DNA of 64,000 nucleotides from Allobosea sp. AAP35 (GCF_001295925.1 NZ_LJHQ01000002.1:62001-126000); one strand, 5' to 3'; counted from the first letter of the stretch, positions 28,675 to 37,731 are shown. Translations and numbers: made by a program. The notes: a model not told the origin generated them from the sequence alone.

Positions 28675-28689
28675 TTAATCAGCCCTTAA
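28675..28689. promoter_or_regulatory. CtrA-binding box (TTAA-N7-TTAA), distal
   Basis: Second exact match, TTAA-TCAGCCC-TTAA, 23 bases beyond the DUF1192 stop and about 240 bases from the rcdA start. It is on the far side of the terminator from rcdA, so its target is less clear. Confidence 0.6.
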
Positions 28690-28712
28690 CGCCTTTCGAA
28701 TCGGCCGCTGTT

Positions 28713-28913
28713 TCAATCGTTTTTCCGGAAAAAGGCATCGGCGGCGTCGCGAGAGATTGCCTTCTTCTCCCTCGCCCGGGCCAGCCGCTCGATCTCCGCC
28801 TGCAGCGCCGCGACCCGCAGATCGATCTCGGCGAGCGAGAGCATCGACAGATCCTGCCCGATCTCGTGGACGGGCTTGGGCCTTGGACGGTCATCGTCGG
28901 AAAACAGCGCCAT
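28713..28913 (-). CDS. DUF1192-family small protein
   Basis: A 66-residue protein of the DUF1192 family, found almost only in alphaproteobacteria: LSMLSLAEIDLRVAALQAEIERL (residues about 22-44) is the hallmark, a short amphipathic helix. The N-terminus is acidic and Pro-rich. GGAGA precedes the ATG at seven bases. It is divergent from trcR and precedes rcdA on the same strand. No function is known. Confidence 0.88.
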   Translation of the reverse strand: MALFSDDDRPRPKPVHEIGQDLSMLSLAEIDLRVAALQAEIERLARAREKKAISRDAADAFFRKND

Positions 28914-29162
28914 CAGGGTCTCCGTTGCTACAGCTCCAGGAGTTTAAGCTCGATGGCCCCGCCGCGCCACCGCCGCCCGGGTGGCACGATCAGCGTGCTT
29001 TTTCTTGGACAGCGGCGCCCGCCTCGCCTATAAGCCGCGCCATCCTGTTCATCGTCGATGATGTGGATGGCCGGCCGACAAGGCCGGTCGGCGCCCGAGA
29101 GCTATTGTCCGCGACGTTGACCCGGCCCCGATCGCCGGCTTTCGAAATTCAGGAGACAGCCT

Positions 29163-29888
29163 GTGTCGTTACCCCCGCTGATGCCGAAGGCCACCGCGGT
29201 CTGGCTGGTCGAGAACACGTCCCTGACCTTCGAGCAGATCGCCGAGTTCTGCAAACTCCACCCGCTCGAAGTGCGCGGCATCGCCGATGGCGAAGTCGCC
29301 GCCGGCATCAAGGGGCTCGATCCGATCAATTCGGGACAGCTCACCCGCGAAGAACTCGAGCGCGCCGCCGGCAACCCCGCCCATCACCTCAAGCTTGCCG
29401 AGCGCAAGGTGAAGGTGCCGGAGATGAAGAAGTCCAAGGGCCCGCGCTACACGCCGGTCTCCAAGCGCCAGGACCGGCCCAACGCCATCCTCTGGCTGCT
29501 GCGCAACCATCCCGAGCTGAAGGACGCCCAGGTCATCCGCCTGATCGGCACCACCAAGTCGACCATCGCCCAGATCCGTGACCGGACGCACTGGAACGCC
29601 CAGACCCTGTCGCCGATCGATCCGGTCAGCCTCGGTCTGTGCTCGCAGATCGATCTGGACTTCGAGGTCGGCCGCGCCGCCAAGGACCGCCCCGCCGCGA
29701 TCGTCGAGACCGGCTCGACCCTGCTGCCGACGGAAGAAACCACCGCGCCTGCATCCGCACCGATCGGCCAGACCTTCGCCGACATGGGCAAGCCCAAGCG
29801 CGAGGAAGAGGCCGCGATCGACGTCGATTCGGTGTTCTCCAAGCTCAAGCAGATGAAGCGTCCGGTCGACGAGGACGACGAGGGCTGA
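29163..29888 (+). CDS. trcR: Cell cycle transcriptional regulator TrcR (DUF1013 family)
   Basis: A 241-residue DNA-binding protein of the TrcR/DUF1013 family, nearly universal in alphaproteobacteria; in Caulobacter TrcR is reported to associate with RNA polymerase and shape cell-cycle transcription. The sequence PLMPKATAVWLVENTSLTFEQIAEFC starts the conserved core, followed by a helix-turn-helix-like segment NAILWLLRNHPELKDAQVIRLIGTTKSTI and an acidic C-terminus. The start is GTG at 29163, fixed by AGGAG seven bases upstream. Confidence 0.9.
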   Translation: MSLPPLMPKATAVWLVENTSLTFEQIAEFCKLHPLEVRGIADGEVAAGIKGLDPINSGQLTREELERAAGNPAHHLKLAERKVKVPEMKKSKGPRYTPVSKRQDRPNAILWLLRNHPELKDAQVIRLIGTTKSTIAQIRDRTHWNAQTLSPIDPVSLGLCSQIDLDFEVGRAAKDRPAAIVETGSTLLPTEETTAPASAPIGQTFADMGKPKREEEAAIDVDSVFSKLKQMKRPVDEDDEG

Positions 29889-29914
29889 GCGCGAGGTTTT
29901 CCGGAGGGCCGCGC

Positions 29915-30172
29915 CTAGAGCCAGCTCTCCGGGTCTCGCTTGCCGTGGATGACACGGACGATATCGACCCCGTCGGGCGTTGGCCGGTATAAAATGACGT
30001 AGGGCCCGTGCGGGAACAGCCTCACCTCCCGACCGATATCAGGACGTGACGGCCCCAGGCCTGGCATATCGCCGAGATGGCCGAAGCGGCGGTCGAGCGC
30101 GTCGAGCCAATTGCGGGCGGCGGAAGGGCTTTCTGCACTGATTCCGGCGGCGATGGATGTGATGTCGCTCAT
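29915..30172 (-). CDS. parE: ParE/RelE-superfamily toxin
   Basis: An 85-residue small protein with the ParE fold features: ARNWLDALDRRFGHLGDMPGLG (helical hairpin), then EVRLFPHGPYVILYRPTPDG and IVRVIHGKRD (beta core ending with the Arg/His-containing strand). ParE toxins inhibit DNA gyrase. It lies 32 bases after a ParD-type antitoxin gene, the usual order. Convergent with trcR. Confidence 0.85.
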   Translation of the reverse strand: MSDITSIAAGISAESPSAARNWLDALDRRFGHLGDMPGLGPSRPDIGREVRLFPHGPYVILYRPTPDGVDIVRVIHGKRDPESWL

Positions 30173-30204
30173 CGCCCGGGGCAGAATGCGAAAACCCGTC
30201 TGCG

Positions 30205-30480
30205 TTACGCGTCTTGTGTGTCAAAGACAGCAGCGCGAATGCGGGCGAAAGCCTCTTTGCCGTCGACAGGCTCCCCGCTCGCAATCCCCTCCTCATAGGC
30301 CTGCTTCAGCCGCGCCAGTTCGAGCGCCCGGATTTCCTCGCGCTGCTCCCAGAGGCGCAGCGCGTCGCGCACCACCTCGCTGTTGGAGGCATAGGCGCCG
30401 CTCTCGACGGCCTGGCTCAACCGCGCCAACTGCTTGGGCGAGAGCGAAATGGTGAGGGGGCGCATGGCATCGTGTTTCAT
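30205..30480 (-). CDS. parD: ParD-family antitoxin
   Basis: A 91-residue protein: N-terminal ribbon-helix-helix DNA-binding domain (LTISLSPKQLARLSQAVESGAYASNSEVVRDALR, broken here by the ASNSEVV turn typical of ParD), then an acidic toxin-binding tail (EEGIASGEPVDGKEAF). It would neutralise the ParE gene product and repress its own promoter. Start MKHDAM is at 30480; a second ATG five codons in is possible. Confidence 0.88.
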   Translation of the reverse strand: MKHDAMRPLTISLSPKQLARLSQAVESGAYASNSEVVRDALRLWEQREEIRALELARLKQAYEEGIASGEPVDGKEAFARIRAAVFDTQDA

Positions 30481-30546
30481 GCGCGCATCCTAGCAAAACT
30501 CACAATTCCTCACAAGAACGCATAAGAACCAACGTCGGGCGAGCGC

Positions 30547-32457
30547 CTACCCCAGCCCTCTGCCCTTCAGCGCCACGCCGATCTCATCGAGTACGGCCGG
30601 GTCCTCGATGGTGGCCGGCACGGCGTAATCCTCGCCATCGGCGATCTTCTTCATCGTCGCCCGCAGGATCTTGCCGGAGCGCGTCTTCGGCAGCCGCCCG
30701 ACCGTCAGCGCCAGGCGGAAGGCGGCGACCGGGCCGATTTTCTCGCGCACCAGCGCCACCAGCTCGCGCTCGATTGCGTCGGGGCTCTGCGTCACGCCCG
30801 ATTTCAGCACGACGAAGCCGCAGGGCTGCTCGCCCTTGATCGCATCGCGGATGCCGACGACGGCACATTCCGCCACCGCCGGATGCGAGGCCAGCACCTC
30901 TTCCATGCCGCCTGTCGAGAGCCGGTGGCCGGCGACATTGATGATGTCGTCGGTGCGTCCCATGATGAAGACATAGCCATCGGCATCGATGAAGCCGGCA
31001 TCCGAGGTGTTGTAGTAGCCCGGGAAGGCTGCGAGATAGGACTCGACGAAGCGCGCGTCGGCCTGCCACAAAGTCGGCAGGGCGCAGGGCGGCAAGGGCA
31101 ATTTGAGGACGATGGCGCCCATCGTCCCGGCCGGCACCGGCCGCCCACCCTCGTCGACGCATTGCACATCGTAGCCCGGCATCGGCACACTCGGGGAGCC
31201 CGGCTTCACGGGGAGCAGTTCTAGCCCGAGCGGATTGCCGACGATTGGCGAGCCGGTCTCGGTCTGCCACCAATGGTCGATCACCGGCACCTTCAGGATG
31301 TCCTGCGCCCAGACCAGCGTGTCCGGATCGGCCCGCTCGCCCGCCAGGAACAGCGCCCGGAAATGCGAGAGGTCATAGGCTGGCAGCAGCGTTGCGTCGG
31401 GATCTTCCTTGCGGATCGCGCGGAATGCGGTCGGCGCGGTGAAGAGCACCACCGCCTTGTGTTCGGCGATCAGCCGCCAGAACGCGCCGGCATCGGGCGT
31501 GCCCACCGGCTTGCCCTCATAGAGCACGGAGGTCGCGCCCTGCAGCAGCGGCGCATAGACGATGTAGCTGTGACCGACGACCCAGCCGACATCCGACGCC
31601 GTGATCATCACCTCGCCGGGCTTCACCCCGTAGAGGTTGTCCATGGTCCATTTCAGCGCGACCATGTGGCCACCATTGTCGCGCACCACGCCCTTGGGCC
31701 TGCCCGTCGTGCCGGATGTGTAGAGGATATAGAGCGGATCGGTCGCCGCGACCTCGACGCAGTCCGCCCGTCGCCCTTGCGCCTTCGCCGCCGCGACCAG
31801 CATGCGCCAGTTCCTGTCGCGGGTCGCATGCATCGAGGCCTCGACCTGCGGCCGCTGCAGGATCAGGCAGGCCTGGGGCTTGTGCGCGGACAGCGCGATC
31901 GCCTCGTCGAGCAGCGGCTTGTAGGCGACCACGCGGCTGGGCTCGATGCCGCAGGTCGCCGCCAGGATGACCCTGGGCGTCGCATCCTCGATGCGCGTTG
32001 CCAGTTCCTTGGCCGCAAAGCCGCCGAACACCACCGAATGCACCGCCCCGATGCGGGCGCAGGCGAGCATGGCGAAGGCGGCCTCCGGCACCATCGGCAT
32101 GTAGATGACGACGCGGTCGCCCTTGCCGACGCCGAGATCCTGCAGCACGGCGGCCAACGCCGAGACCTCGTCGAGCACCTGTGCGTAGCTGTAGACGCTC
32201 TTGGTGCCGGTCACCGGGCTGTCATGGATCAGCGCCGGCTGCTCGCCGCGCCCGTCGCGAACATGCCGGTCGAGCGCGTTGAAGCAGGTGTTGCAGGTCG
32301 CGTCCGGGAACCAGCGCCCATAGGCGCCCTGCGTGGCGTCGAAGATCCGCTGCGGCGACGACACCCAGTCGATCGCCTGCGCGGCCTCCGCCCAGAAGCC
32401 TTCCCGATCGGCCTGCCAGCGCGCATAGACCTGCTTGTAACGGCCCGCCTCGGTCAT
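30547..32457 (-). CDS. prpE: Propionate-CoA ligase PrpE
   Basis: Acyl-adenylate-forming enzyme that makes propionyl-CoA from propionate, feeding the methylcitrate or methylmalonyl route. The 636-residue protein has the acetyl/propionyl-CoA synthetase N-terminus (FWAEAAQAIDW), the AMP-binding motif YTSGTTGRPKG, SDVGWVVGHSYIVY, the WWQTETGSP core typical of PrpE, and the C-terminal acetylation-site motif RSGKILR. GGGGAGGG lies before the ATG. No prpBCD genes are near. Regulation by lysine acetylation is likely from the family. Confidence 0.94.
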   Translation of the reverse strand: MTEAGRYKQVYARWQADREGFWAEAAQAIDWVSSPQRIFDATQGAYGRWFPDATCNTCFNALDRHVRDGRGEQPALIHDSPVTGTKSVYSYAQVLDEVSALAAVLQDLGVGKGDRVVIYMPMVPEAAFAMLACARIGAVHSVVFGGFAAKELATRIEDATPRVILAATCGIEPSRVVAYKPLLDEAIALSAHKPQACLILQRPQVEASMHATRDRNWRMLVAAAKAQGRRADCVEVAATDPLYILYTSGTTGRPKGVVRDNGGHMVALKWTMDNLYGVKPGEVMITASDVGWVVGHSYIVYAPLLQGATSVLYEGKPVGTPDAGAFWRLIAEHKAVVLFTAPTAFRAIRKEDPDATLLPAYDLSHFRALFLAGERADPDTLVWAQDILKVPVIDHWWQTETGSPIVGNPLGLELLPVKPGSPSVPMPGYDVQCVDEGGRPVPAGTMGAIVLKLPLPPCALPTLWQADARFVESYLAAFPGYYNTSDAGFIDADGYVFIMGRTDDIINVAGHRLSTGGMEEVLASHPAVAECAVVGIRDAIKGEQPCGFVVLKSGVTQSPDAIERELVALVREKIGPVAAFRLALTVGRLPKTRSGKILRATMKKIADGEDYAVPATIEDPAVLDEIGVALKGRGLG

Positions 32458-32635
32458 CGTTCGCCCTCCCCAGATCTTGTTTTTATGATCTTCCCTTCAC
32501 AGAGGCGGCGTGCACCGTCGAGAGCGACTTTCGCACATGGCGCCCCTGAGCCCTTGAACTTCTACCGCGCCTCGGAAGATGCCACGGTTGATCTGGCGCA
32601 ATCGCCGCCCTTCGCCTTTCGGACCTCTCCCGACC

Positions 32636-33400
32636 ATGCTGCTCGACCCCGCCTTCTTCGCCGCCATGGTGCCGGCGGTCATCCTGATGGGGCTGTCGAA
32701 GGGCGGCTTTTCGGGGCTGGGCCTGCTCTCGTTGCCGCTGATGGCGCAAGTCGTCTCCCCGGTGACGGCCGCCGCGATCATGCTGCCGGTGCTGATGTCG
32801 CAGGATGTCGTGACCGTCTGGTCCTATCGCCGCGATTTCGACCGCCGCACGCTGGCGACGCTGCTGCCCGGCGCCGCGCTCGGCATCTTCGCGGGGTATC
32901 TTCTGGCGGCGCGGGTTGCGGATGGCGCCGTGGTGCTGGCGATCGGGCTGATCTCGGTCGTCTTCGCGCTGCGCAATCTCGTCTCCGGCGGCAAGGCAGA
33001 GTTGCCGCCGACGCGCTCGAACTATCCGCAAGGCACCTTCTGGGGCGCGCTGTCGGGCTTCACCAGCATGATCGCCCATGCCGGCGGACCGCCCTACCAG
33101 ATCTACACCATGCCGCTGCGGCTACCGCCGGCCGTCTTCGTCGGCACCGGCGCCCTGTTCTTCGCGCTGATCAACATCATCAAGGTCGTGCCCTATATCG
33201 CCCTCGGCCAGTTCACGACCGCCAACCTCACCGCCTCGCTGGCGCTGCTCCCCGTCGCCATCGTCTCGACGTTGGCCGGCGTCTGGCTGGTGCGCCGTGT
33301 GCCGGTGAAGCGCTTTTACAGGATCATCTACACGCTGCTGCTGCTGGTCGGGCTGAAGCTGACCTATGACGGGCTGAAAGGCCTGCACTGGCTGGGCTGA
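32636..33400 (+). CDS. TauE/SafE-family exporter (second paralogue)
   Basis: A 254-residue membrane protein of the same superfamily as the gene at 2837 but a different subgroup. Conserved segments are MGLSKGGFSGLGLLSLPLM (repeat 1) and GFTSMIAHAGGPPYQIY (repeat 2, with the GGPP typical of this subgroup). Seven to eight membrane segments are visible. I start it at the ATG at 32636, which gives a normal membrane N-terminus. It is divergent from prpE and followed 99 bases later by an acyl-CoA ligase gene. Confidence 0.88.
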   Translation: MLLDPAFFAAMVPAVILMGLSKGGFSGLGLLSLPLMAQVVSPVTAAAIMLPVLMSQDVVTVWSYRRDFDRRTLATLLPGAALGIFAGYLLAARVADGAVVLAIGLISVVFALRNLVSGGKAELPPTRSNYPQGTFWGALSGFTSMIAHAGGPPYQIYTMPLRLPPAVFVGTGALFFALINIIKVVPYIALGQFTTANLTASLALLPVAIVSTLAGVWLVRRVPVKRFYRIIYTLLLLVGLKLTYDGLKGLHWLG

Positions 33401-33499
33401 GGGGCGCCTGCTCTCCTCGCCCCCTTGCGCACCATCGGACAAAGGGATGGATTACGCACAAGGCCCGCAGAGGCTAAGCCGAACGGGAGGGGACACCGC

Positions 33500-35128
33500 A
33501 TGACGACATCCGCCTACGACACCGATCTCGACCGCAACCCGGCCAACCACCAGCCGCTGACGCCCTTGCCCTTCCTCGAGCGCGCGGCCTCGGTCTTCCC
33601 CAACCACACAGCGATCATCCACGGCCCGCTGCGGCGCTCTTACGCGGAGTTCTACGCCCGCTCGCGGCGGCTGGCCTCGGCGCTGGTCCGCCATGGTGTC
33701 GGCAAGAACGACACCGTCGCCGCCATGCTGCCCAACACCCCTGCGATGCTCGAATGCCATTATGGCGTGCCGATGTGCGGCGCCGTGCTGAACACGCTCA
33801 ACACCCGCCTCGACGCCGCGATCATCGCGTTCTCGCTCGACCATGGCGACGCCAAGGTCCTGATCACCGACCGGGAGTTCTCGAAGACAATTCGAGAGGC
33901 GCTGACGCTGTGCAAGGCCAAGCCCTTGGTCATCGACTATGACGACCCGGTCTATGATGGCCCAGGCGAACGGCTTGGAACGGTCGAATACGAGGATTTC
34001 ATCGCCGCCGGCGATCCGGATTTCGACTGGCAGATGCCTGCGGACGAGTGGGATGCCATCACGCTCAACTACACATCCGGCACGACGGGCGACCCCAAGG
34101 GCGTGGTCTACCACCATCGCGGCGCCAACCTGCTGGCGACCTCGAACATCATCACCGGCAATATGGGCAAGCACCCGGTCTATCTCTGGACGCTGCCGAT
34201 GTTCCACTGCAATGGCTGGTGCTTCCCCTGGTCGCTGTCGCTCGTCGCCGGCACCCATGTCTGCCTGCGCCAGGTCCGCGCAAAGGCGATGTATGATGCG
34301 CTCGCCGACCATGGCGTGACGCATCTGTGCGGCGCGCCGATCGTGATGTCCGCCCTCATCAACGCCCCCGAAGACGAGCGCCGCGCCTTCTCCCAGACCG
34401 TTTCCTTCTTCACCGCGGCCGCCCCCCCGCCGGAGGCTGTGCTTGCCGGCATGAAGCAGGCCGGCTTCGAGGTGACGCATCTTTATGGGCTGACCGAGGT
34501 CTACGGTCCCGCCGTCGTCAACGATTGGAACGGCGAGTGGGACGCCCTGCCCGCCCCTGAGCAGGCCGCGCTGAAAGCCCGCCAGGGCGTGCGCTATCCG
34601 GCGCTCGAAGGGCTCGACGTGCTCGACCCCGAGACGATGCAGCCCGTCCCGCGCGACGGCGCCACGCTGGGCGAAGTCATGATGCGCGGCAATGTCGTGA
34701 TGAAGGGCTATCTCAAGAACGCGAAATCGACGGAGGCCGCCTTCACCGGCGGCTGGTTCCACACCGGCGATCTCGGGGTGCGCTACCCGGACGGCTACAT
34801 CCAGCTCAAGGACCGCTCCAAGGACATCATCATCTCGGGCGGCGAGAACATCTCCTCGATCGAGGTCGAGGACGCGCTCTTCAAGCATCCGGCCGTTCAG
34901 ACCGCCGCCGTGGTCGCCAGGCCCGACGAGAAATGGGGCGAGACCCCTTGCGCCTTCATCGAACTCAAGCCGGGCAAGACGGCGACGCAAGCCGAGATCA
35001 TCGCCTGGTGCCGGGATCACCTCGCCGCCTTCAAATGCCCGAGAACGGTGGTCTTCACCGAAGTCCCCAAGACGTCGACCGGCAAGATCCAGAAATTCAG
35101 GCTGCGCGAGATGGCGCGGGCACTTTAG
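33500..35128 (+). CDS. Acyl-CoA ligase (AMP-dependent, plant AAE/BZO1-like clade)
   Basis: A 542-residue acyl-adenylate enzyme: NYTSGTTGDPKG (AMP binding), TLPMFHCNGWCFPWSL, YGLTEVYGP, GGWFHTGDLGVRYPDGYIQLKDRSKDII (split by GDLG) and the C-terminal KTSTGKIQKF with the catalytic Lys. The N-terminal pattern (PLTPLPFLERAASVFPN, VAAMLPNTPAMLECHYGVPMCGAVLNTLNTRLD in two parts) matches the clade with plant benzoyl- and short-chain acyl-activating enzymes. Likely substrates are short or medium-chain or aromatic acids. The ATG at 33500 has GGGAGGGGA upstream. Confidence 0.9.
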   Translation: MTTSAYDTDLDRNPANHQPLTPLPFLERAASVFPNHTAIIHGPLRRSYAEFYARSRRLASALVRHGVGKNDTVAAMLPNTPAMLECHYGVPMCGAVLNTLNTRLDAAIIAFSLDHGDAKVLITDREFSKTIREALTLCKAKPLVIDYDDPVYDGPGERLGTVEYEDFIAAGDPDFDWQMPADEWDAITLNYTSGTTGDPKGVVYHHRGANLLATSNIITGNMGKHPVYLWTLPMFHCNGWCFPWSLSLVAGTHVCLRQVRAKAMYDALADHGVTHLCGAPIVMSALINAPEDERRAFSQTVSFFTAAAPPPEAVLAGMKQAGFEVTHLYGLTEVYGPAVVNDWNGEWDALPAPEQAALKARQGVRYPALEGLDVLDPETMQPVPRDGATLGEVMMRGNVVMKGYLKNAKSTEAAFTGGWFHTGDLGVRYPDGYIQLKDRSKDIIISGGENISSIEVEDALFKHPAVQTAAVVARPDEKWGETPCAFIELKPGKTATQAEIIAWCRDHLAAFKCPRTVVFTEVPKTSTGKIQKFRLREMARAL

Positions 35129-35154
35129 CCCGCACCATCTATTTGCGTAGCCGA

Positions 35155-35655
35155 TCAGGCACCGGCGTAGGTCAGCGTGCCATTGGGCGTCGCGCTGTCG
35201 ACCGCCTCCGGCACCACGCGGGACAGTCGCGCGAGCAACTCGTCGCGCGAGAGGCCGGTCTGACGCGTCAGCGTCTCGATCATCTCCGGGCCCAGCGCCT
35301 GCTCGAGATCGGGCGGCGCGACCTCTGCGTTGGGACCCTGCCTGACCCATGAATCGGCCTTGTCGCCCTGGCCAGCCTGCTTGAACTTGTCGATCAGTTC
35401 TCCGAGCCCTCCGCCCAGCATTCCACCGATCCCGCCAGCGCCCATCATGCCGCCGAGATTGCCGAGGATGCCGCCTTCGCTGCGTCCGGACTGGCCCTGC
35501 CCTGCCGTGCCAGCCATCGACCCCTGCCCGACATCGGGACGTGTCGCGCCCTGCAACCACTCGCCGATCTTGTCGCGGTTCTGATAGCCCGCGACAGCCA
35601 GGAGGCCCAGCAGCGCCGTCAGTGATGGGAAAGCGCTATTTGCGTTATCGTTCAC
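35155..35655 (-). CDS. YidB-like protein (DUF937 family)
   Basis: A 166-residue protein with a Gly-rich middle (LGNLGGMMGAGGIGGML, residues about 63-80) and a conserved C-terminal LEQALGPEMIETLTRQTGLSRDELLARLSRVVPEAVD (two segments), the YidB/DUF937 signature. I chose the GTG at 35655 as start because AGGAGG ends seven bases before it; the TTG two codons upstream touches the ribosome site. It is followed upstream by the GlsB-like gene on the same strand, 30 bases away. Role unknown; homologues are often stress-linked. Confidence 0.85.
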   Translation of the reverse strand: MNDNANSAFPSLTALLGLLAVAGYQNRDKIGEWLQGATRPDVGQGSMAGTAGQGQSGRSEGGILGNLGGMMGAGGIGGMLGGGLGELIDKFKQAGQGDKADSWVRQGPNAEVAPPDLEQALGPEMIETLTRQTGLSRDELLARLSRVVPEAVDSATPNGTLTYAGA

Positions 35656-35685
35656 AGCCAAACCTCCTGCGTGTGGAACAGCTGC

Positions 35686-35946
35686 TCAGACCGAGCTTCT
35701 GCGGTTGGAAAACATCGCCCAGACGACAAGGACGATCACGGCGCCGACGACGGCACCGATCAGGCCCGCACCTTCGCCGGGCCCGTACCAGCCCATCGCT
35801 TGTCCGAGATAGGTCGCGACGAACGCCCCGACGATGCCAAGGATGGTGGTCAGAATGAAGCCGGACGGCTCGTTCGAGCCCGGCGTCAGGAATTTGGCGA
35901 TGATGCCCGCCAGAAAGCCGATGATGATCGTTCCAAGAATGCCCAT
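35686..35946 (-). CDS. GlsB/YeaQ/YmgE-family stress membrane protein
   Basis: An 86-residue integral membrane protein with three hydrophobic segments and the family Gly-rich pattern: IIIGFLAGIIAKFLTPG, GFILTTILGIVGAFVATYLG and GAVVGAVIVLVVWAM. These transglycosylase-associated small proteins are induced by stress in many bacteria. Start is the ATG at 35946 (GAGGAC at a good distance); a longer frame to 35970 is possible. It and the YidB-like gene probably form one short transcript. Confidence 0.9.
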   Translation of the reverse strand: MGILGTIIIGFLAGIIAKFLTPGSNEPSGFILTTILGIVGAFVATYLGQAMGWYGPGEGAGLIGAVVGAVIVLVVWAMFSNRRSSV

Positions 35947-36075
35947 GTTGTCCTCGCTGTCAGCGCCCATATGCCGAGGAGAAATGCAGTGGGCGCCCTG
36001 AGGTTCCGTGGGATCGCAGCGATCCCCGGTCCGCCAACGAATCGCGCCAGCGGCGGCTGACGTTTCTTTTTGGCC

Positions 36076-37731
36076 CTATGGTGCTGGGACGGCAGGCTTG
36101 GCGGGCACCGACCAGGTGCTGGTCCACGTCTCCGACAGGGTTTGCCCACGCGAACGCAGGAAGAGCCGCAGCTCCGCCGTCTCGCCCTCGGGCAGCCGCG
36201 CATCGACGATCATGCGAAAGCCTTTCGCGTCTGGGTTGGGCTGCAGGATCGTCGAGGTGATCGTTCCGGCGGTGACCGACGCCGCGATCTCGACACGATC
36301 AGGCGCGGCGAGATGATATTCGAGGTCTCCACCGGCGAAATCGACGATGAAGCGCTTGGTGCCATGTCCCTCGACATGCCCGTCCTCGAGATCGGAACCA
36401 TTGAAGCTGTGCTGCGTCTGGGCGTAGTCGTGCAGATGCCTCGTGGTCGATAGTGCCGTGATCCGGTAGCGGAACTCGGACGGCTCGCCGACCGGCAGCG
36501 GCGTGTTCGGCGTCCAGCAGGCGCCGATATTGTCGAACGCCTCGTTGTCCGTCGGAATCTCGATCAGTTCGACGCGGCCCTGGCCCCAGTTGCCCAGCGG
36601 CTCGACCCAGTATCCCGGCCGTGCGTGATAATGCGCCTCGAGATCCTGATAATTGCCGAAATCCCGGTCGCGCTGCATCAGCCCGAAGCCGCGCGGATTG
36701 TCGTCGCTGAAGCTCGATATGCGCAGGCTGGTCGGATTGCGGAGCGGCCGCCAGATCCATTCGCCCTGGCCGGTCTGCAGCATCAAGCCGTCGGAATCAT
36801 GGATTTCGGGCCGGAAATCGCTGCGCTGGGCCAGATCGCCTTCCCCGGCCTGGAACATCGAGGTCAGGGGCGCGATGCCGAGCCGCTCGATGCTGCGCCG
36901 CGGAAAGACCGTCGCGGTGACCTCGGCATGGGTCTTCTGGCCGGGCCTGACGACATAGCGATAGGCGCCGGAGACCGAGGGCGAATCGAGCAGGGCATAG
37001 ATCACCAGTTCGCTCGACTCGCGGGAAGGCTCCTCCAGCCAGAGCGCCCGCATGAACGGGAACTCCTCCGGCTGCGCGCCGCCGATATCCAGCGCCAGCG
37101 ACCGCGCGGACAGCCCATAATGATGCCCCCGCCCGATCAACCTGAAATAGCTCGCGCCCAGAAACGAGATGACCTCGTCCTGCCGGCGGGGATCGTTGAG
37201 CGTGGTGGTGACGGCAAAGCCCGCAAATCCCATCGAGGGCGACAAGCCCTTGGGCACCGGGACCTTGCCGTACTCGAACAGCGAGGTGGTGAAGGGGATG
37301 GGCATGGCGGCGCCATCGTTGATGATGTGAAGCTGCACCGGCTTGTCGTGCAGGAAGCCGAGATGGAACGGCAGCAGCCGGAAATCCGAGCCCCCCTCTC
37401 GCCAGAATATCCGCTCGCGCCGGAACCGGATCTCGCGATAGCTGTCATAGGTCAGCTTCGACAGCTCCGCCGGAATCGAGGCCGCATCGGCATCGAAAGG
37501 CCGTTCGCCGAGCTGGCGGGCCTGGGCCACGACGTCCTCATAGCTGAAGCCTCGGCTTGGTGCGGGAGAATTTGGCACCGTCTGGGCGAAGGCGGGGCTC
37601 AGCCCGAGCGCGCAGGAGGACAACAGCAGCGCCAGCGTCTCGCGCCGCGAAGCCCCGGCCGGCGCCAGTCGCGGCGCCCGGAGGGTCGTATCAGCGCCGG
37701 GAGCGTCTGTGTCGTCTTGCGGTCGCATCAT
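36076..37731 (-). CDS. Periplasmic glucan biosynthesis protein (MdoG/OpgG-OpgD family)
   Basis: A 551-residue exported protein of the OpgG/OpgD family that shapes osmoregulated periplasmic glucans. A twin-arginine signal is visible (SRRETLALLL, residues 28-37, then the hydrophobic SCALGLSPAFA), which points to the OpgD type, since OpgG uses Sec. The body includes YDSYREIRFR, FYEDVV-like SYEDVVAQA, FFEYGK-like LFEYGKVPVP, NDPRRQDEVISFLGASYFR, RDFGNYQDLEAHYHARPGYWVEP (three pieces) and GQGRVELIEIPTD. OpgD tailors glucan size after synthesis by OpgH. No opgH is beside it. Confidence 0.9.
   Translation of the reverse strand: MMRPQDDTDAPGADTTLRAPRLAPAGASRRETLALLLSSCALGLSPAFAQTVPNSPAPSRGFSYEDVVAQARQLGERPFDADAASIPAELSKLTYDSYREIRFRRERIFWREGGSDFRLLPFHLGFLHDKPVQLHIINDGAAMPIPFTTSLFEYGKVPVPKGLSPSMGFAGFAVTTTLNDPRRQDEVISFLGASYFRLIGRGHHYGLSARSLALDIGGAQPEEFPFMRALWLEEPSRESSELVIYALLDSPSVSGAYRYVVRPGQKTHAEVTATVFPRRSIERLGIAPLTSMFQAGEGDLAQRSDFRPEIHDSDGLMLQTGQGEWIWRPLRNPTSLRISSFSDDNPRGFGLMQRDRDFGNYQDLEAHYHARPGYWVEPLGNWGQGRVELIEIPTDNEAFDNIGACWTPNTPLPVGEPSEFRYRITALSTTRHLHDYAQTQHSFNGSDLEDGHVEGHGTKRFIVDFAGGDLEYHLAAPDRVEIAASVTAGTITSTILQPNPDAKGFRMIVDARLPEGETAELRLFLRSRGQTLSETWTSTWSVPAKPAVPAP

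Noticed and set aside
28636..28689. Possible tRNA (GGTTCGATTC resembles a T-loop)
   Set aside because: No acceptor stem, anticodon arm or D arm can be drawn around it.
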